Part shown: in pieces, positions 42,441 to 51,348 of the stretch
Layout of the letters: each line of letters starts with the position of its first letter
How positions within the stretch are numbered: position 1 is the first letter of the stretch
Source: Streptomyces sp. NBC_00390
GTDB taxonomy: Bacteria > Actinomycetota > Actinomycetes > Streptomycetales > Streptomycetaceae
Assembly: GCF_036057275.1 (NCBI RefSeq)
Contig: NZ_CP107945.1
Coordinates: forward strand, 5,270,001-5,334,000
DNA: 64,000 nucleotides
Direction of reading: 5' to 3'
Program-made: the position numbers and the translations under genes
The notes under the pieces: model-generated
What the model saw: only the letters and a program-made list of their open reading frames with translations
Database searches by the model: none
What the model was told of the DNA's origin: nothing

Positions 42441-44671
42441 GACGCACCGCCGCTGCTCGCCAGGGCGCTGCCCGCAGCCGCGTCGGGCGCGGGCGCGGCC
42501 GGCGCCGGACCGTGGCCGTCGTCCTCGATGTCCAGGTGCGGCAAGAGCCGGTCCAGCCATACGGGCAGCCACCAGTTGGCCCGGCCGAGCAGGACCATCG
42601 TGGACGGGACGAGAATGCCGCGGACGACCGTCGCGTCCAGAGCCACGGCCGTGGCAAGGCCGATGCCGAACATCTTCACCACGGGATCGTCGGACAGCAG
42701 ATAGCTCAGAAAGACGCTGACCATGATCAGCGCGGCGGAGGTGATGATCCGCCCGGTCCCGGCCAGCCCGCTGATCACCGACCGCCGGTTGTCGCCGTCG
42801 CGCACGTAGGCCGCCCGGACGGCGCTGAGCAGGAACACCTCGTAGTCCGTCGAGAGCCCGAACAGCACGGCGAACATCAGCAGCGGGACGTAGCCGGGTA
42901 TCGGTACGGGCCCTTCCAGGCCGATCAGGGGCGCACCCCAGCCCCACTGGAAGACCGCGGTGAGCACCCCGTAGGCGGCGGCGACCGACACCAGGTTCAT
43001 CACCGCGGCCTTCACGGCGACGACGGGGGAGCGGAAGGCCACAAGGAGCAGCAGTCCCGCGACGGCGAGGACGAAACCGACCACCAGCGGCATCCGCCGG
43101 GCCAGACGCTCGTTGAGGTCGGCCTGGGCGGCCGTGGGGCCGCCGACATGGGTCACCTGACCGCTGCCGGCGGTGGCCTCGGGCAGCGTGTCGTCCCGCA
43201 GCCGGTGCACGAGATCGGCGGTGGCGGGGTCCCCGGGCGCGGTGGCCGGGGTGACCTGCCAGCGCGCGTGGCTGCCGTCGGGACTCAGCTCGACCGGTCC
43301 GGCCGCGGCCACGCCGGGGGCGGCCCGCAGGGCGGCGGTGACCGCCGCGATCCGGGTGTCGTCCGGGGCGGCCGCCGGGGAGGGAAGGGTGTCGGTGACC
43401 TGGAGCGGTCCGCTTGCACCAGGTCCGAAGGCCGCGGTCAGCCTGTCGTACGCGGTACGGCTCGCCGTCCCCACGGGCCTGTCGCCCGCGTCCAGCTGGC
43501 CGAAGGTCAACTGGACGGCGGGCGCGGCCAGTACGCCGGTCAGCACCAGACCGGCCGCCAGGCAGCGCCACGGCCGGGCGGCGACGTACGCGGCGATGCG
43601 GCCCCAGCCACGAGGGCGGGCAGCGGCGTCGCTGCCTGGACCCGCCGGCCCCCGCGGGGTGCCCTTCGGAGTGAGTCTCGGCCCGAGCAGCGCCAGCACG
43701 GCCGGCAGCAGGGTCAGCGTGGCCGCCACGGCGACGAGTACGGCGATGCCCGGCGCGAGCGCCAGGGCGTGGAGCAACGGCAGCCCTCCCAGAGCGAGAC
43801 CGGCGAGCGCGGCGATGACCGCGCAGCCCGCGAAGACCACGGCCCTGCCGGAACCGGCCATGGTGCGCGCGGCCGCGTCCACGGTGCCCACGCCCGCTGC
43901 CGACAGCTCACGGAAGCGGGTCAGGCAGAACAGGGTGTAGTCGATGCCCACGCCGAGACCGATCATCGCCGCGATCGTGGTGCCCGAGTCCGGCATGTCG
44001 ACGAGGTGCCCCACCAGGCCGATCGCACAGAGCGAGACGGCGAGTGCGAGCGCGCCGGTGAGCAGAGGCACCCCGGCCGCGACGAGAGTGCCGAAGCCCA
44101 CCGCGAGGATCACGAAGGCGGCCGCGAGCCCGATGACCTCACTGTGGCCGGTGGAGCCCTTGTCCGCGGCCGCCGCGAGATCGCCTCCGGCGGTGACCTC
44201 GATGCCGGCCTCGGCGGCCGGAGCGGCCGCGTCGACGATGCCCTGGGTGATCCCGGGGGTGATGTCCCGCCCGGTGAGGTCGAGTTCGACCGAGATGCTG
44301 CCGGTGCGTCCGTCGGAGCTGAGCGCGGTCCCGCCCGCCGGATCGTAGGGCGTGGCGACGGCCACGACATGGTCCAGCTCCGCGATGGCCTGTGCCGCCC
44401 GCTCGACCGCCTGCCGCTGTGCGGCCGAGGTGAGGGGTGCCTCGCCGGCGGGCGCGTACAGGACGACGGGCTGCCGGCCGGAGGCCGCGTCGGCGAACGC
44501 CTCGCCGGCGTCACGCGCCGCCTGGCTGTCGCTGCCGGGGATGGTGACGGCCTCGGTGGTGACCTTCCCGAACGCGCCCACCGCGACGGCCAGGGTGGTG
44601 AGCAGCAGCAGCCACGCGGCCACGGTGCGCTTGGGTCTGCGGGCGCACCAGCGCCCGACGGACAGGAGCAT
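42437..44671 (-). CDS. MMPL/RND-family transporter
   Basis: A 744-residue membrane protein with about 12 helices in two halves. The first half has LGVGIDYTLFCLTRFRE, the second FGLSTDYEVFLLSAVR, each with the Asp-Tyr of the proton relay. A large exported loop follows the first helix of each half. MMPL proteins export lipids or small molecules. It is divergent from the TetR regulator, whose operators cover its promoter. Confidence 0.93.
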   Translation of the reverse strand: MLLSVGRWCARRPKRTVAAWLLLLTTLAVAVGAFGKVTTEAVTIPGSDSQAARDAGEAFADAASGRQPVVLYAPAGEAPLTSAAQRQAVERAAQAIAELDHVVAVATPYDPAGGTALSSDGRTGSISVELDLTGRDITPGITQGIVDAAAPAAEAGIEVTAGGDLAAAADKGSTGHSEVIGLAAAFVILAVGFGTLVAAGVPLLTGALALAVSLCAIGLVGHLVDMPDSGTTIAAMIGLGVGIDYTLFCLTRFRELSAAGVGTVDAAARTMAGSGRAVVFAGCAVIAALAGLALGGLPLLHALALAPGIAVLVAVAATLTLLPAVLALLGPRLTPKGTPRGPAGPGSDAAARPRGWGRIAAYVAARPWRCLAAGLVLTGVLAAPAVQLTFGQLDAGDRPVGTASRTAYDRLTAAFGPGASGPLQVTDTLPSPAAAPDDTRIAAVTAALRAAPGVAAAGPVELSPDGSHARWQVTPATAPGDPATADLVHRLRDDTLPEATAGSGQVTHVGGPTAAQADLNERLARRMPLVVGFVLAVAGLLLLVAFRSPVVAVKAAVMNLVSVAAAYGVLTAVFQWGWGAPLIGLEGPVPIPGYVPLLMFAVLFGLSTDYEVFLLSAVRAAYVRDGDNRRSVISGLAGTGRIITSAALIMVSVFLSYLLSDDPVVKMFGIGLATAVALDATVVRGILVPSTMVLLGRANWWLPVWLDRLLPHLDIEDDGHGPAPAAPAPDAAAGSALASSGGAS

Positions 44672-44701
44672 GAGGAATGCAGCCCTCTCGTACGGAACTC
44701 A

Positions 44702-44746
44702 TTGCACTCGGCGTGCAATCGAAACCGTTGCATCGTGAGTGCAACA
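44702..44746. promoter_or_regulatory. Two inverted repeats between MMPL and TetR genes
   Basis: TTGCACTCGGCGTGCAA (6-base arms) and GTTGCATCGTGAGTGCAAC (7-base arms) lie side by side in the 105-bp divergent promoter. They share TTGCA/TGCAA half-sites and are the likely operators of the adjacent TetR repressor. Confidence 0.78.
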
Positions 44747-44776
44747 ATGTCAACGGGAAGACCGGGGAGGCACACC

Positions 44777-45436
44777 GTGGAGAAGCAGCCCGTCCGACGG
44801 CCGGCACACAGCGCGCAGGGCCCTGCCGCGGAGCGCGCTCCGGACGGCCGTACCGAGCGCGGGCGGCAGACCCGGCAGAAGATCGCCGACGCCCTGCTGG
44901 CTCTGCTCGACGAGGGCGAGTCGCAATTCCCGGCGGACCGGGTCGCCGAGCGCGCAGGTGTCTCCCGGCGCCTGGTGTTCCATCACTTCGCCGACATGGA
45001 CCAGCTGGTGGACACCGCGATCACACGGCGGCTGGAGCAGCTGATCGCGCAGATCAAGCCGCTGCCGACCGACGGCCCGCGTACGGCACGGGTGGCGGCG
45101 CTCACCGAACAGCGCGCCCGGATCCTGGAGTGGATGACCCCGGCCCGGCTGGCGATCCTGCGCCGGGAGCAGCCGTCCGAGCGCGTCGAGGAGGCCACCC
45201 GGCAGGTCCAGGACTTCGCTCGTGGCCGACTGGCCGAGGTCTTCGCCCTGGAGCTCGACCGGGTGCCCGAGGAGCGTAGAACGGACCTGCTCAACGGGCT
45301 GGACGCGGCCACCACATGGGGCGCCTGGTACCACTGGCGCAGCGTCGGCCTGGACACCGGGGCGGCCCGCCGCGCGATGGACACCACCGTGCACGCCCTG
45401 CTCGCCGCCACCGACCCGCCCTCGCCGGCCTCATGA
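44777..45436 (+). CDS. TetR-family transcriptional regulator
   Basis: A 219-residue repressor. The helix-turn-helix is FPADRVAERAGVSRRLVFHH (about residues 50-70) followed by FADMDQLVDTAI. The helical ligand domain follows. The GTG at 44777 has GGGGAGG 6 bases upstream; an ATG at 44747 would add 10 residues and overlap the operator. It probably controls the divergent MMPL-DUF2993 pair. Confidence 0.9.
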   Translation: MEKQPVRRPAHSAQGPAAERAPDGRTERGRQTRQKIADALLALLDEGESQFPADRVAERAGVSRRLVFHHFADMDQLVDTAITRRLEQLIAQIKPLPTDGPRTARVAALTEQRARILEWMTPARLAILRREQPSERVEEATRQVQDFARGRLAEVFALELDRVPEERRTDLLNGLDAATTWGAWYHWRSVGLDTGAARRAMDTTVHALLAATDPPSPAS

Positions 45437-45498
45437 GCAGTCTCACCGGCTGGTCCCCGGATCTCAGAAGCACGGACGAGCCGCCTATTCTCGTCAGC

Positions 45499-45921
45499 AT
45501 GCTGACCATCACCCAGGCCCTCTACGACCAGATCGTGGCGCACGCCCGCGCAGACCACCCCGACGAGGCCTGCGGCGTGGTCGCAGGACCCGAGGGCAGC
45601 GGCCGCCCCGAGCGCTTCATCCCGATGCTGAACGCCGCCCGCTCGCCCACGTTCTACGAGTTCGACTCGGGCGACCTGCTCAAGCTCTACCGGGAGCTGG
45701 ACGACCGCGACGAAGAGCCGGTGATCATCTACCACTCGCACACCGCGACCCAGGCTTATCCGTCGCGCACCGACGTCAGCTACGCCAACGAGCCCGGAGC
45801 GCACTACGTCCTGGTCTCCACCGCCGACACCGACGGCGAGGGCCCCTTCCAGTTCCGCTCGTTCCGCATCGTGGACGGCGAGATCACCGAAGAAGAGGTC
45901 AAGGTCGTCGAGGCGTACTGA
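45499..45921 (+). CDS. mec: M67 (JAMM) peptidase, CysO-cysteine releasing
   Basis: A 140-residue zinc peptidase of the Mec type, which releases cysteine from the CysO-cysteine adduct. The JAMM residues are present: Glu23 (DEACGVV), His79 and His81 (YHSHTAT), Ser89 and Asp92 (YPSRTD). The ATG at 45499 begins MLTITQALYDQIVAHA; an ATG at 45433, overlapping the TetR stop, would add a 22-residue tail without resemblance to the family. It precedes cysO and cysM by about 490 bp. Confidence 0.9.
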   Translation: MLTITQALYDQIVAHARADHPDEACGVVAGPEGSGRPERFIPMLNAARSPTFYEFDSGDLLKLYRELDDRDEEPVIIYHSHTATQAYPSRTDVSYANEPGAHYVLVSTADTDGEGPFQFRSFRIVDGEITEEEVKVVEAY

Positions 45922-46201
45922 TCCCCGCCGGCAAGGTGCACCCACCTCCGCCGGCGGCTCGAGTGATGCGGCCGGCCGCATGCGCCCAGGTGCGGCCGGA
46001 GCATCACCCCGGCACTCCGGAAGAAGTACTCACCCCGAGCCGCAGCCCGACGTGCGGGAGGTCGAAGCCGAGGTCACCGGCCGTCCTGAGGCCCGCAGAT
46101 CTTCGGTCACCCGCCACCCCCTGCCCGCATCCTGAGCAGAGTGCGTCCGGTATGCGAGATCACATTCCGGAGCACGGACCGGGAATCGATACGATGACCG
46201 C

Positions 46202-46318
46202 ATGGTTTTCCACGACGTGAGCGACAAGACGCCGAGCACCGTGCTGCTCGTGGCGCGCCTGCACGTCGATCTGTGCCGCCTCGCCAGCGCGATGTGTACG
46301 GCCCACGCCGCGGCCTGA
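46202..46318 (+). CDS. Cysteine-type leader peptide upstream of cysO-cysM
   Basis: A 38-codon frame ending LLVARLHVDLCRLASAMCTA then HAAA. This matches the actinobacterial leader-peptide type with ARxHVDLxRxxSAxC found before cysteine and sulphur genes. Two Cys codons near the end would let ribosome stalling sense cysteine. GTG codons at 46217 and 46241 are alternative starts. It ends 95 bp before cysO, with a GC hairpin between. Confidence 0.75.
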   Translation: MVFHDVSDKTPSTVLLVARLHVDLCRLASAMCTAHAAA

Positions 46319-46349
46319 CCCGTCAGTCCCCGGCGCACTGCCCGCACCA

Positions 46350-46365
46350 CCCCCTCGCGCGGGGG
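46350..46365 (+). promoter_or_regulatory. Hairpin between leader peptide and cysO, possible attenuator
   Basis: CCCCC (46350-46354) pairs with GGGGG (46361-46365) around TCGCGC, some 30 bp past the leader stop. It could act with the leader peptide in attenuation, although there is no T-run. Confidence 0.45.
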
Positions 46366-46413
46366 CCAGAGCCGCGCGCACCGACGCCACCCTTTCCGAC
46401 AGGAGCCCACGTC

Positions 46414-46692
46414 ATGGCCATCGAGGTCCGCATCCCGACCATCCTCCGCACCTACACCGGCGGCGCCAAGGCCGTCGAGGGCACCGGAGACACCCTTGCC
46501 GAGCTGTTCGCCGACCTCGAGTCCCGCCACACCGGCATCCAGGAGCGCATCGTCGACGGCGACCAGCTGCGCCGCTTCGTGAACGTCTACCTCAACGACG
46601 AGGACGTCCGCTTCCTCGACGGCATCTCCACCAAGCTCGCCGACGGCGACAGCGTCACCATCCTCCCGGCCGTGGCCGGCGGAATGCACTGA
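46414..46692 (+). CDS. cysO: Sulphur carrier protein CysO (MoaD/ThiS fold)
   Basis: A 92-residue ubiquitin-like sulphur carrier. It contains VRIPTILRTYTGGAKAVEG and NVYLNDEDVRFLDG, ending AVAGGMH. The thiocarboxylate forms on the Gly-Gly. Here two residues (Met-His) follow, so they must be removed first, a job suited to the JAMM peptidase upstream. AGGAG lies about 10 bases before the ATG. Its stop overlaps the cysM start. Confidence 0.92.
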   Translation: MAIEVRIPTILRTYTGGAKAVEGTGDTLAELFADLESRHTGIQERIVDGDQLRRFVNVYLNDEDVRFLDGISTKLADGDSVTILPAVAGGMH

Positions 46693-47642
46693 TGCGTTAC
46701 GACTCCCCGCTGGCGGCGGTCGGCAACACCCCGCTGGTCCGGCTCCCGCGACTGTCCCCCTCGGACGACGTCCGGATCTGGGCCAAGCTCGAGGACCGCA
46801 ACCCGACCGGCTCGATCAAGGACCGCCCCGCGCTCCACATGGTCGAGCAGGCGGAGAAGGACGGCCGGCTGACGCCGGGCTGCACCATCCTCGAGCCCAC
46901 CAGCGGAAACACGGGCATCTCCCTGGCCATGGCCGCGAAGCTCAAGGGCTACCGCATCGTCTGCGTCATGCCGGAGAACACCTCCCAGGAACGCCGCGAC
47001 CTGCTCGCCATGTGGGGAGCGGAGATCATCTCCTCCCCGGCGGCCGGCGGCTCCAACACGGCGGTGCGCGTCGCCAAGGAGCTCGCCGGGCAGAACCCGA
47101 GCTGGGTGATGCTCTACCAGTACGGCAACCCGGACAACGCGGGCGCCCACTACGCCACCACCGGCCCGGAGATCCTCGCCGACCTGCCCTCCGTCACACA
47201 CTTCGTGGCCGGTCTCGGCACCACGGGCACGCTGATGGGCGTCGGCCGCTACCTGCGCGAGCAGAAGCCCGACATCAAGATCGTCGCCGCCGAGCCGCGC
47301 TACGACGACCTGGTCTACGGGCTGCGCAACCTGGACGAGGGCTTCGTCCCCGAGCTGTACGACGCCTCGGTGCTGACCACCCGCTTCTCCGTGGGCTCCG
47401 CGGACGCGGTCACCCGCACCCGGGAACTTCTCCAGCAGGAGGGCATCTTCGCGGGCGTCTCGACAGGCGCGGCGCTCCACGCGGCGATCGGCGTCGGCAA
47501 CAAGGCCGTGAAGGCGGGCGAGTCCGCGGACATCGTGTTCGTGGTGGCCGACGGCGGCTGGAAGTACCTGTCGACGGGCGTCTACACGGCTGAGACGACG
47601 GAGGCGGCGATCGAGACTCTGCAAGGTCAACTCTGGGCCTGA
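46692..47642 (+). CDS. cysM: Cysteine synthase, CysO-dependent type
   Basis: A 316-residue PLP enzyme that joins O-phosphoserine or O-acetylserine with CysO-thiocarboxylate sulphur. The PLP lysine is Lys43 in NPTGSIKDRPALHM. Phosphate binding is via EPTSGNTGISLA and GLGTTGTLMGVGRYL. The ATG overlaps the cysO stop (TGATG). With mec and cysO it forms the full carrier-protein route to cysteine. Confidence 0.94.
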   Translation: MRYDSPLAAVGNTPLVRLPRLSPSDDVRIWAKLEDRNPTGSIKDRPALHMVEQAEKDGRLTPGCTILEPTSGNTGISLAMAAKLKGYRIVCVMPENTSQERRDLLAMWGAEIISSPAAGGSNTAVRVAKELAGQNPSWVMLYQYGNPDNAGAHYATTGPEILADLPSVTHFVAGLGTTGTLMGVGRYLREQKPDIKIVAAEPRYDDLVYGLRNLDEGFVPELYDASVLTTRFSVGSADAVTRTRELLQQEGIFAGVSTGAALHAAIGVGNKAVKAGESADIVFVVADGGWKYLSTGVYTAETTEAAIETLQGQLWA

Positions 47643-47643
47643 C

Positions 47644-48314
47644 GTTGCCCGGGGCTTGTCTGTGCCAGGGGCGCTGGTGGTTGCTGTCCGGTGGTGGGTT
47701 CACCCGGGGCCGGGTGCGGCGTTGCCCGGGGCTTGTCTGTGCCGGGGGCGCTGGTGGTTGCTGTCCGGTGGTGGGTTCACCCGGGGCCGGGTGCGGCGTT
47801 GCCCGGGGGGCTTGTCTGTGCCAGGGGGCGTTGGTGGTTGCTGTTCGGTGGTGGGTTTCCTCGGGGCCGGTCTGACGCTGCCTGCTCGTCCTTTCCGGGC
47901 CCGGTCTGTGCCGTGACGTTTTCTGGGCGGTCTGCGCCGGGGCGTTGAGGGTTGTTGTGCGGTGGTGGTTTCCCGGGGCCGGGCGCGGCGTTGCCGTCCC
48001 CGGGCCGCCGGGCGCGGAGTTGCCTGGGGGGCTTGTCTGTGCCAGGGGGCGTTGGTGGTTGTTGTCCGGTGGTGGGTTTTCTCGGGGCCGGTCTGACGTT
48101 GCCTGGGGCTCGTCCTTCCCGGGCCCGGTGTGTGGCGTGGCGTGGGCGGCGCCTGTGTCGCGGGCGTCGGATGGTCCCCGTCCCCGTGGTGACCTTCCCC
48201 GCGGGCCACAGGCCGCCTTGTATCCGGACAGCCGCCACGGGCAGGCACAGGGCCGCCCCGCACGAGGGCCTGCCCCGTGGAAACCACCACCGAACAGCAA
48301 CCACCAACGGCCCC
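47644..48314. repeat. GC-rich intergenic repeat array (77-bp units plus an inverted copy)
   Basis: Units beginning GTTGCCCGGGG start at 47644, 47721 and 47798, an exact 77-bp period. Diverged copies continue around 47940 and 48020-48100. Each has a core GGTGGTTGCTGTCCGGTGG. At 48279-48314 the core occurs inverted, able to pair with the direct copies. Open frames across it are low-complexity and repeat-driven, so I do not call genes. It fills the gap between cysM and the PemK-like gene. Confidence 0.85.
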
Positions 48315-48347
48315 TGCCCAGATCGCCCCCGGGACCGGGCCAACCCG

Positions 48348-48809
48348 TCAACGGGCCAGGTGGCGCACCTGGTCCCAGACCGTCGGATCCATCACTCCCA
48401 CGCGGCGCCGGAACTCCCACACCCGCACATCCCGCAGCTCGTCCGTCTCCAGGAAGCTCGGCCGTCCCTCCGCATCGCCCACCGTCCCCGGCGGCAGCGC
48501 GATCACACCCGGGCGCTCGTCGTGATACCGGCTGGTGATCTTGGCGACCAGCGCCTTGTCGCCTCGTACCGCGAGCACCAGACACGGCCTGTCCTTCGCG
48601 CCCGGCCGGTCCTCGTAGGGCACCTCCGCCCACCAGATCTCACCCGGCACCGGCCCCGTCTTCGGCCTGCGTGCCCGCTCACCCGGCCGCCCCGGCGGAC
48701 GTACACGCCCACCTGGCCGGCGAGCAGCGCGCCCGCGGCCGTCCATCACCGCGGCGACCAGCGCCAGCACGACCACGGCGGCCACCGCGAGCCACCAGGA
48801 CGTATCCAT
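48348..48809 (-). CDS. Membrane-anchored PemK/MazF-fold protein
   Basis: A 153-residue protein. An N-terminal membrane segment (WWLAVAAVVVLALVAAVMDG) and an Arg/Pro-rich linker precede a PemK/MazF-like domain from about residue 50: GEIWWAEVPYEDRPGAKDRP and ALVAKITSRYHD. MazF-type toxins cut RNA. No antitoxin gene is adjacent and the anchor is atypical, so a toxin role is uncertain. The domain call is firm. Confidence 0.8.
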   Translation of the reverse strand: MDTSWWLAVAAVVVLALVAAVMDGRGRAARRPGGRVRPPGRPGERARRPKTGPVPGEIWWAEVPYEDRPGAKDRPCLVLAVRGDKALVAKITSRYHDERPGVIALPPGTVGDAEGRPSFLETDELRDVRVWEFRRRVGVMDPTVWDQVRHLAR

Positions 48810-49040
48810 ACCCAGACGGTACCGTCGCCCACATGCCCCCGCCCTTCCACCAGGCCCGGGGCCCTCCCGGGGAAGCCACCCGCCGCCAAGCGGCCGTGGC
48901 CCTGGTAAACCACGTCCGGGGCAAGGGTGAGTTGTCCCACAACGCCGCGCTCCGGAGGAGCGACCAGCCCTTTCGCGCCTTACGCTCGACGCACCGCACG
49001 ACCTTCCCCAGCCCTCCCCGTCAACGGAGGTTCAAGCTCC

Positions 49041-49793
49041 ATGAAGCTCACCGTCGTCGGCTGCTCGGGGTCGTTCCCGTCCGCGGAATCGGCCTGCTCG
49101 AGCTACCTCGTAGAGGCCGACGGCTTCCGGCTGCTCCTCGACATGGGCAACGGAGCCCTGGGCGAGTTGCAGCGCCACTGCGGTCTCTACGACCTCGACG
49201 CCATTTTCCTCAGCCACCTCCACGCGGACCACTGCATCGACATGTGCGGGTACTTCGTCGCCCGCTACTACCGCCAGGACGGCGGCCGCTGCGCTCCCCT
49301 CCCGGTGTACGGCCCCGAGGGCACCGAACAGCGCCTGACCACTGCATACGCGGACACCCCTTCCGCCGCCTCGATGAGCGAGGTGTTCGACTTCCACACA
49401 CTGAAGGCCGGCACGTTCGACATCGGCCCGTTCACCGTGCGCACGGAGAAGGTGGCCCACCCTGTCGAGGCCTACGGCATCCGCGTGGAGCACGCCGGCA
49501 GGTCGCTGACGTACTCCGGCGACACCGGAGTCTGCGAGGCGCTGCACGAACTCGCCGACGGCACGGACCTGTTCCTGTGCGAGGCCTCCTTCACGCACGG
49601 CAAGGAGGACATCCCGGACCTCCACCTCAACGGCCGCGAGGCCGGAGCGCACGCCCGCCGGGCGAACGTCGGCCGGCTGGTGCTGACCCACATCCCGCCG
49701 TGGACGGACGCCGAGCAGACCCTGGCCGACGCCCGCGCGGTGTACGAAGGCCCGACCGAGGTCGCGACCGCGGGCGCGGTGTACGAGATCTAG
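49041..49793 (+). CDS. Metallo-beta-lactamase-fold hydrolase
   Basis: A 250-residue cytoplasmic protein of the RNase Z/phosphodiesterase-like MBL branch. The metal motif HLHADH has His59, His61, Asp63 and His64. Other landmarks are GCSGSFPSAESACSSYLVEA at the N-terminus, TYSGDTG and LTHIPPW. ACGGAGG lies upstream of the ATG. Substrate unknown. A strong terminator follows. Confidence 0.88.
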   Translation: MKLTVVGCSGSFPSAESACSSYLVEADGFRLLLDMGNGALGELQRHCGLYDLDAIFLSHLHADHCIDMCGYFVARYYRQDGGRCAPLPVYGPEGTEQRLTTAYADTPSAASMSEVFDFHTLKAGTFDIGPFTVRTEKVAHPVEAYGIRVEHAGRSLTYSGDTGVCEALHELADGTDLFLCEASFTHGKEDIPDLHLNGREAGAHARRANVGRLVLTHIPPWTDAEQTLADARAVYEGPTEVATAGAVYEI

Positions 49794-49817
49794 CGCTCGC
49801 GCTCCCCGGGACAACCG

Positions 49818-49852
49818 CCGAAGCCCCCGCCTGCATGAAAGGCGGGGGCTTC
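49818..49852. terminator. Hairpin terminator between MBL and nagE2 genes
   Basis: A perfect 14-bp stem (49818-49831 with 49839-49852) and 7-base loop lie between convergent genes and probably serve both. Confidence 0.88.
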
Positions 49853-49874
49853 GGGCTTCATACGGTGGCAACGG

Positions 49875-51134
49875 CTACGCCTTCGTGAGGTCCTCGACCT
49901 CGTCATCGGGCTCGCGGCCCGGGGTCGGCAGATTGAACTTGGTGATCGCGAAGCGGAAGAGCACGTAGTAGATCGCCGCGAAGGCCAGTCCGATCGGGAT
50001 GATCATCCAGGGTTGGGTGGCCTTGTTCCAGCCGAGGCCCAGGTCGATCAGGCCGGCGGAGAACGTGAAGCCCGCATGAACCCCCAGCGCCCAGGTGACA
50101 GCCATCGAAACGGCGGTCAGCACGGCGTGGATCGCGTACAGCAGCGGCGCGATGAACATGAAGGAGAACTCGATCGGCTCGGTCACACCGGTGACGAACG
50201 AGGTCAGCGCGAGCGAGATCATCATGCCGGTCACGGCCTTGCGGCGATCGGGACGAGCGGTGTGCGCGATGGCCAGGGCCGCGGCCGGCAGGCCGAACAT
50301 CATGATCGGGAAGAAGCCCGACATGAACAGCCCGGCTTCCGGGTCACCGGCGAAGAAGCGGTTCAGGTCGCCGTGGACGACCTCGCCGGCCGCGTTCGTG
50401 AAGTCACCTATCTGGAACCAGGCGACGGTGTTCACGAACTGGTGCATGCCGATCGGGATCAGCGCACGGTTGATGGCACCGAACAGGCCGGCGCCCGCCG
50501 CGCCCAGCCCGGTCATCCACTCGCCGAAGCTGGAGATGACCTCGCCGATCGGCTCCCAGACCAGACCGAAGAAGACACCCACGACCACCCCGACGAACGC
50601 CATGATGATCGGAACGAGCCGGCGGCCGTTGAAGAAGCCGAGCCAGTCCACCAGCTTGGTCCGGTGGAAGCGCTGCCACAGCACCGCAGCGAGCAGACCC
50701 ACCACGATGCCGCCGAGGACACCCGGGTTGTTGTACGTCGCGGCGACATCCACACCCTTGTTCCCGCTCGTGTTGACCACGGCTTCGGTGACCGGGAACG
50801 CGGTGAGGACGTTCTTGTAGACCAGGAAGCCGACCAGTGCGGCCAGGGCCGTGGAGCCGTCGGACTTCTTGGCGAAGCCGATGGCCACACCGATGCAGAA
50901 GAGCAGGGGCAGGTTGGCGAAGACGGCGTCACCGGCGGTGGCGAACACCGATGCGACCTTGTCCCAGCCGAGGCCGTCGGCACCGAAGACGTCGGGCTGG
51001 CCAAGGCGCAGCAGGATGCCCGCGGCGGGCAGGACGGCGATGGGCAGCTGAAGGCTTCGACCCACCTTCTGCAGGCCCTGGAACAGGCCTGATCCCCACT
51101 TCTTTGCGGGCAGGGCCGCGGTAGCCGTACTCAT
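49875..51134 (-). CDS. nagE2: PTS GlcNAc-type permease EIIC (NagE2-like)
   Basis: A 419-residue membrane permease of the glucose/GlcNAc PTS family. It starts with an EIIC leader (GLFQGLQKVGRSLQLPIAVL), has about ten helices, and carries the family motif GVTEPIEFSFMF near residue 300. No EIIB is fused; the separate EIIB is encoded at 52923. In S. coelicolor nagE2 (SCO2907) is the main GlcNAc permease. The numbering here rests on gene order and remembered synteny. Three DasR-like sites precede it. Confidence 0.85.
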   Translation of the reverse strand: MSTATAALPAKKWGSGLFQGLQKVGRSLQLPIAVLPAAGILLRLGQPDVFGADGLGWDKVASVFATAGDAVFANLPLLFCIGVAIGFAKKSDGSTALAALVGFLVYKNVLTAFPVTEAVVNTSGNKGVDVAATYNNPGVLGGIVVGLLAAVLWQRFHRTKLVDWLGFFNGRRLVPIIMAFVGVVVGVFFGLVWEPIGEVISSFGEWMTGLGAAGAGLFGAINRALIPIGMHQFVNTVAWFQIGDFTNAAGEVVHGDLNRFFAGDPEAGLFMSGFFPIMMFGLPAAALAIAHTARPDRRKAVTGMMISLALTSFVTGVTEPIEFSFMFIAPLLYAIHAVLTAVSMAVTWALGVHAGFTFSAGLIDLGLGWNKATQPWMIIPIGLAFAAIYYVLFRFAITKFNLPTPGREPDDEVEDLTKA

Positions 51135-51215
51135 AACTTCCTCCAGTGGACAAGGCGCCGCCAGGGGACAGGGGAAAACGGGGGTGGGCGGCGACCTTCA
51201 AAGGGGAACGCGGTG

Positions 51216-51263
51216 ATTGGTCTGGACCGCGTGGTCTACACCATTCAGAGGTGTAGACCAGTT
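51216..51263. promoter_or_regulatory. Three clustered DasR-like sites upstream of nagE2
   Basis: ATTGGTCTGGACCGCG (51216-51231), GTGGTCTACACCATT (51231-51245) and GGTGTAGACCAGTT (51250-51263) each match the dre core TGGTCTAGACCA with few changes. DasR repression relieved by GlcN-6-phosphate is established for these genes in S. coelicolor. Confidence 0.82.
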
Positions 51264-51348
51264 GTAGCACGTGAGACTTGGATAAGGAACCTTCGAATTT
51301 CTCGGATGCAGCCCGCAGGCGCGGCTCAATTCCGGGCCAATGCGGAAG

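Noticed and set aside
47644..48314. Possible CRISPR array
   Set aside because: The units are contiguous and related along their whole length, with no unique spacers and no cas genes.
47410..48633. Long proline/threonine-rich frames across the 47.6-48.3 kb repeats on both strands
   Set aside because: They arise from the repeat sequence, lack ribosome sites, and change content with each repeat unit. Treated as non-coding.
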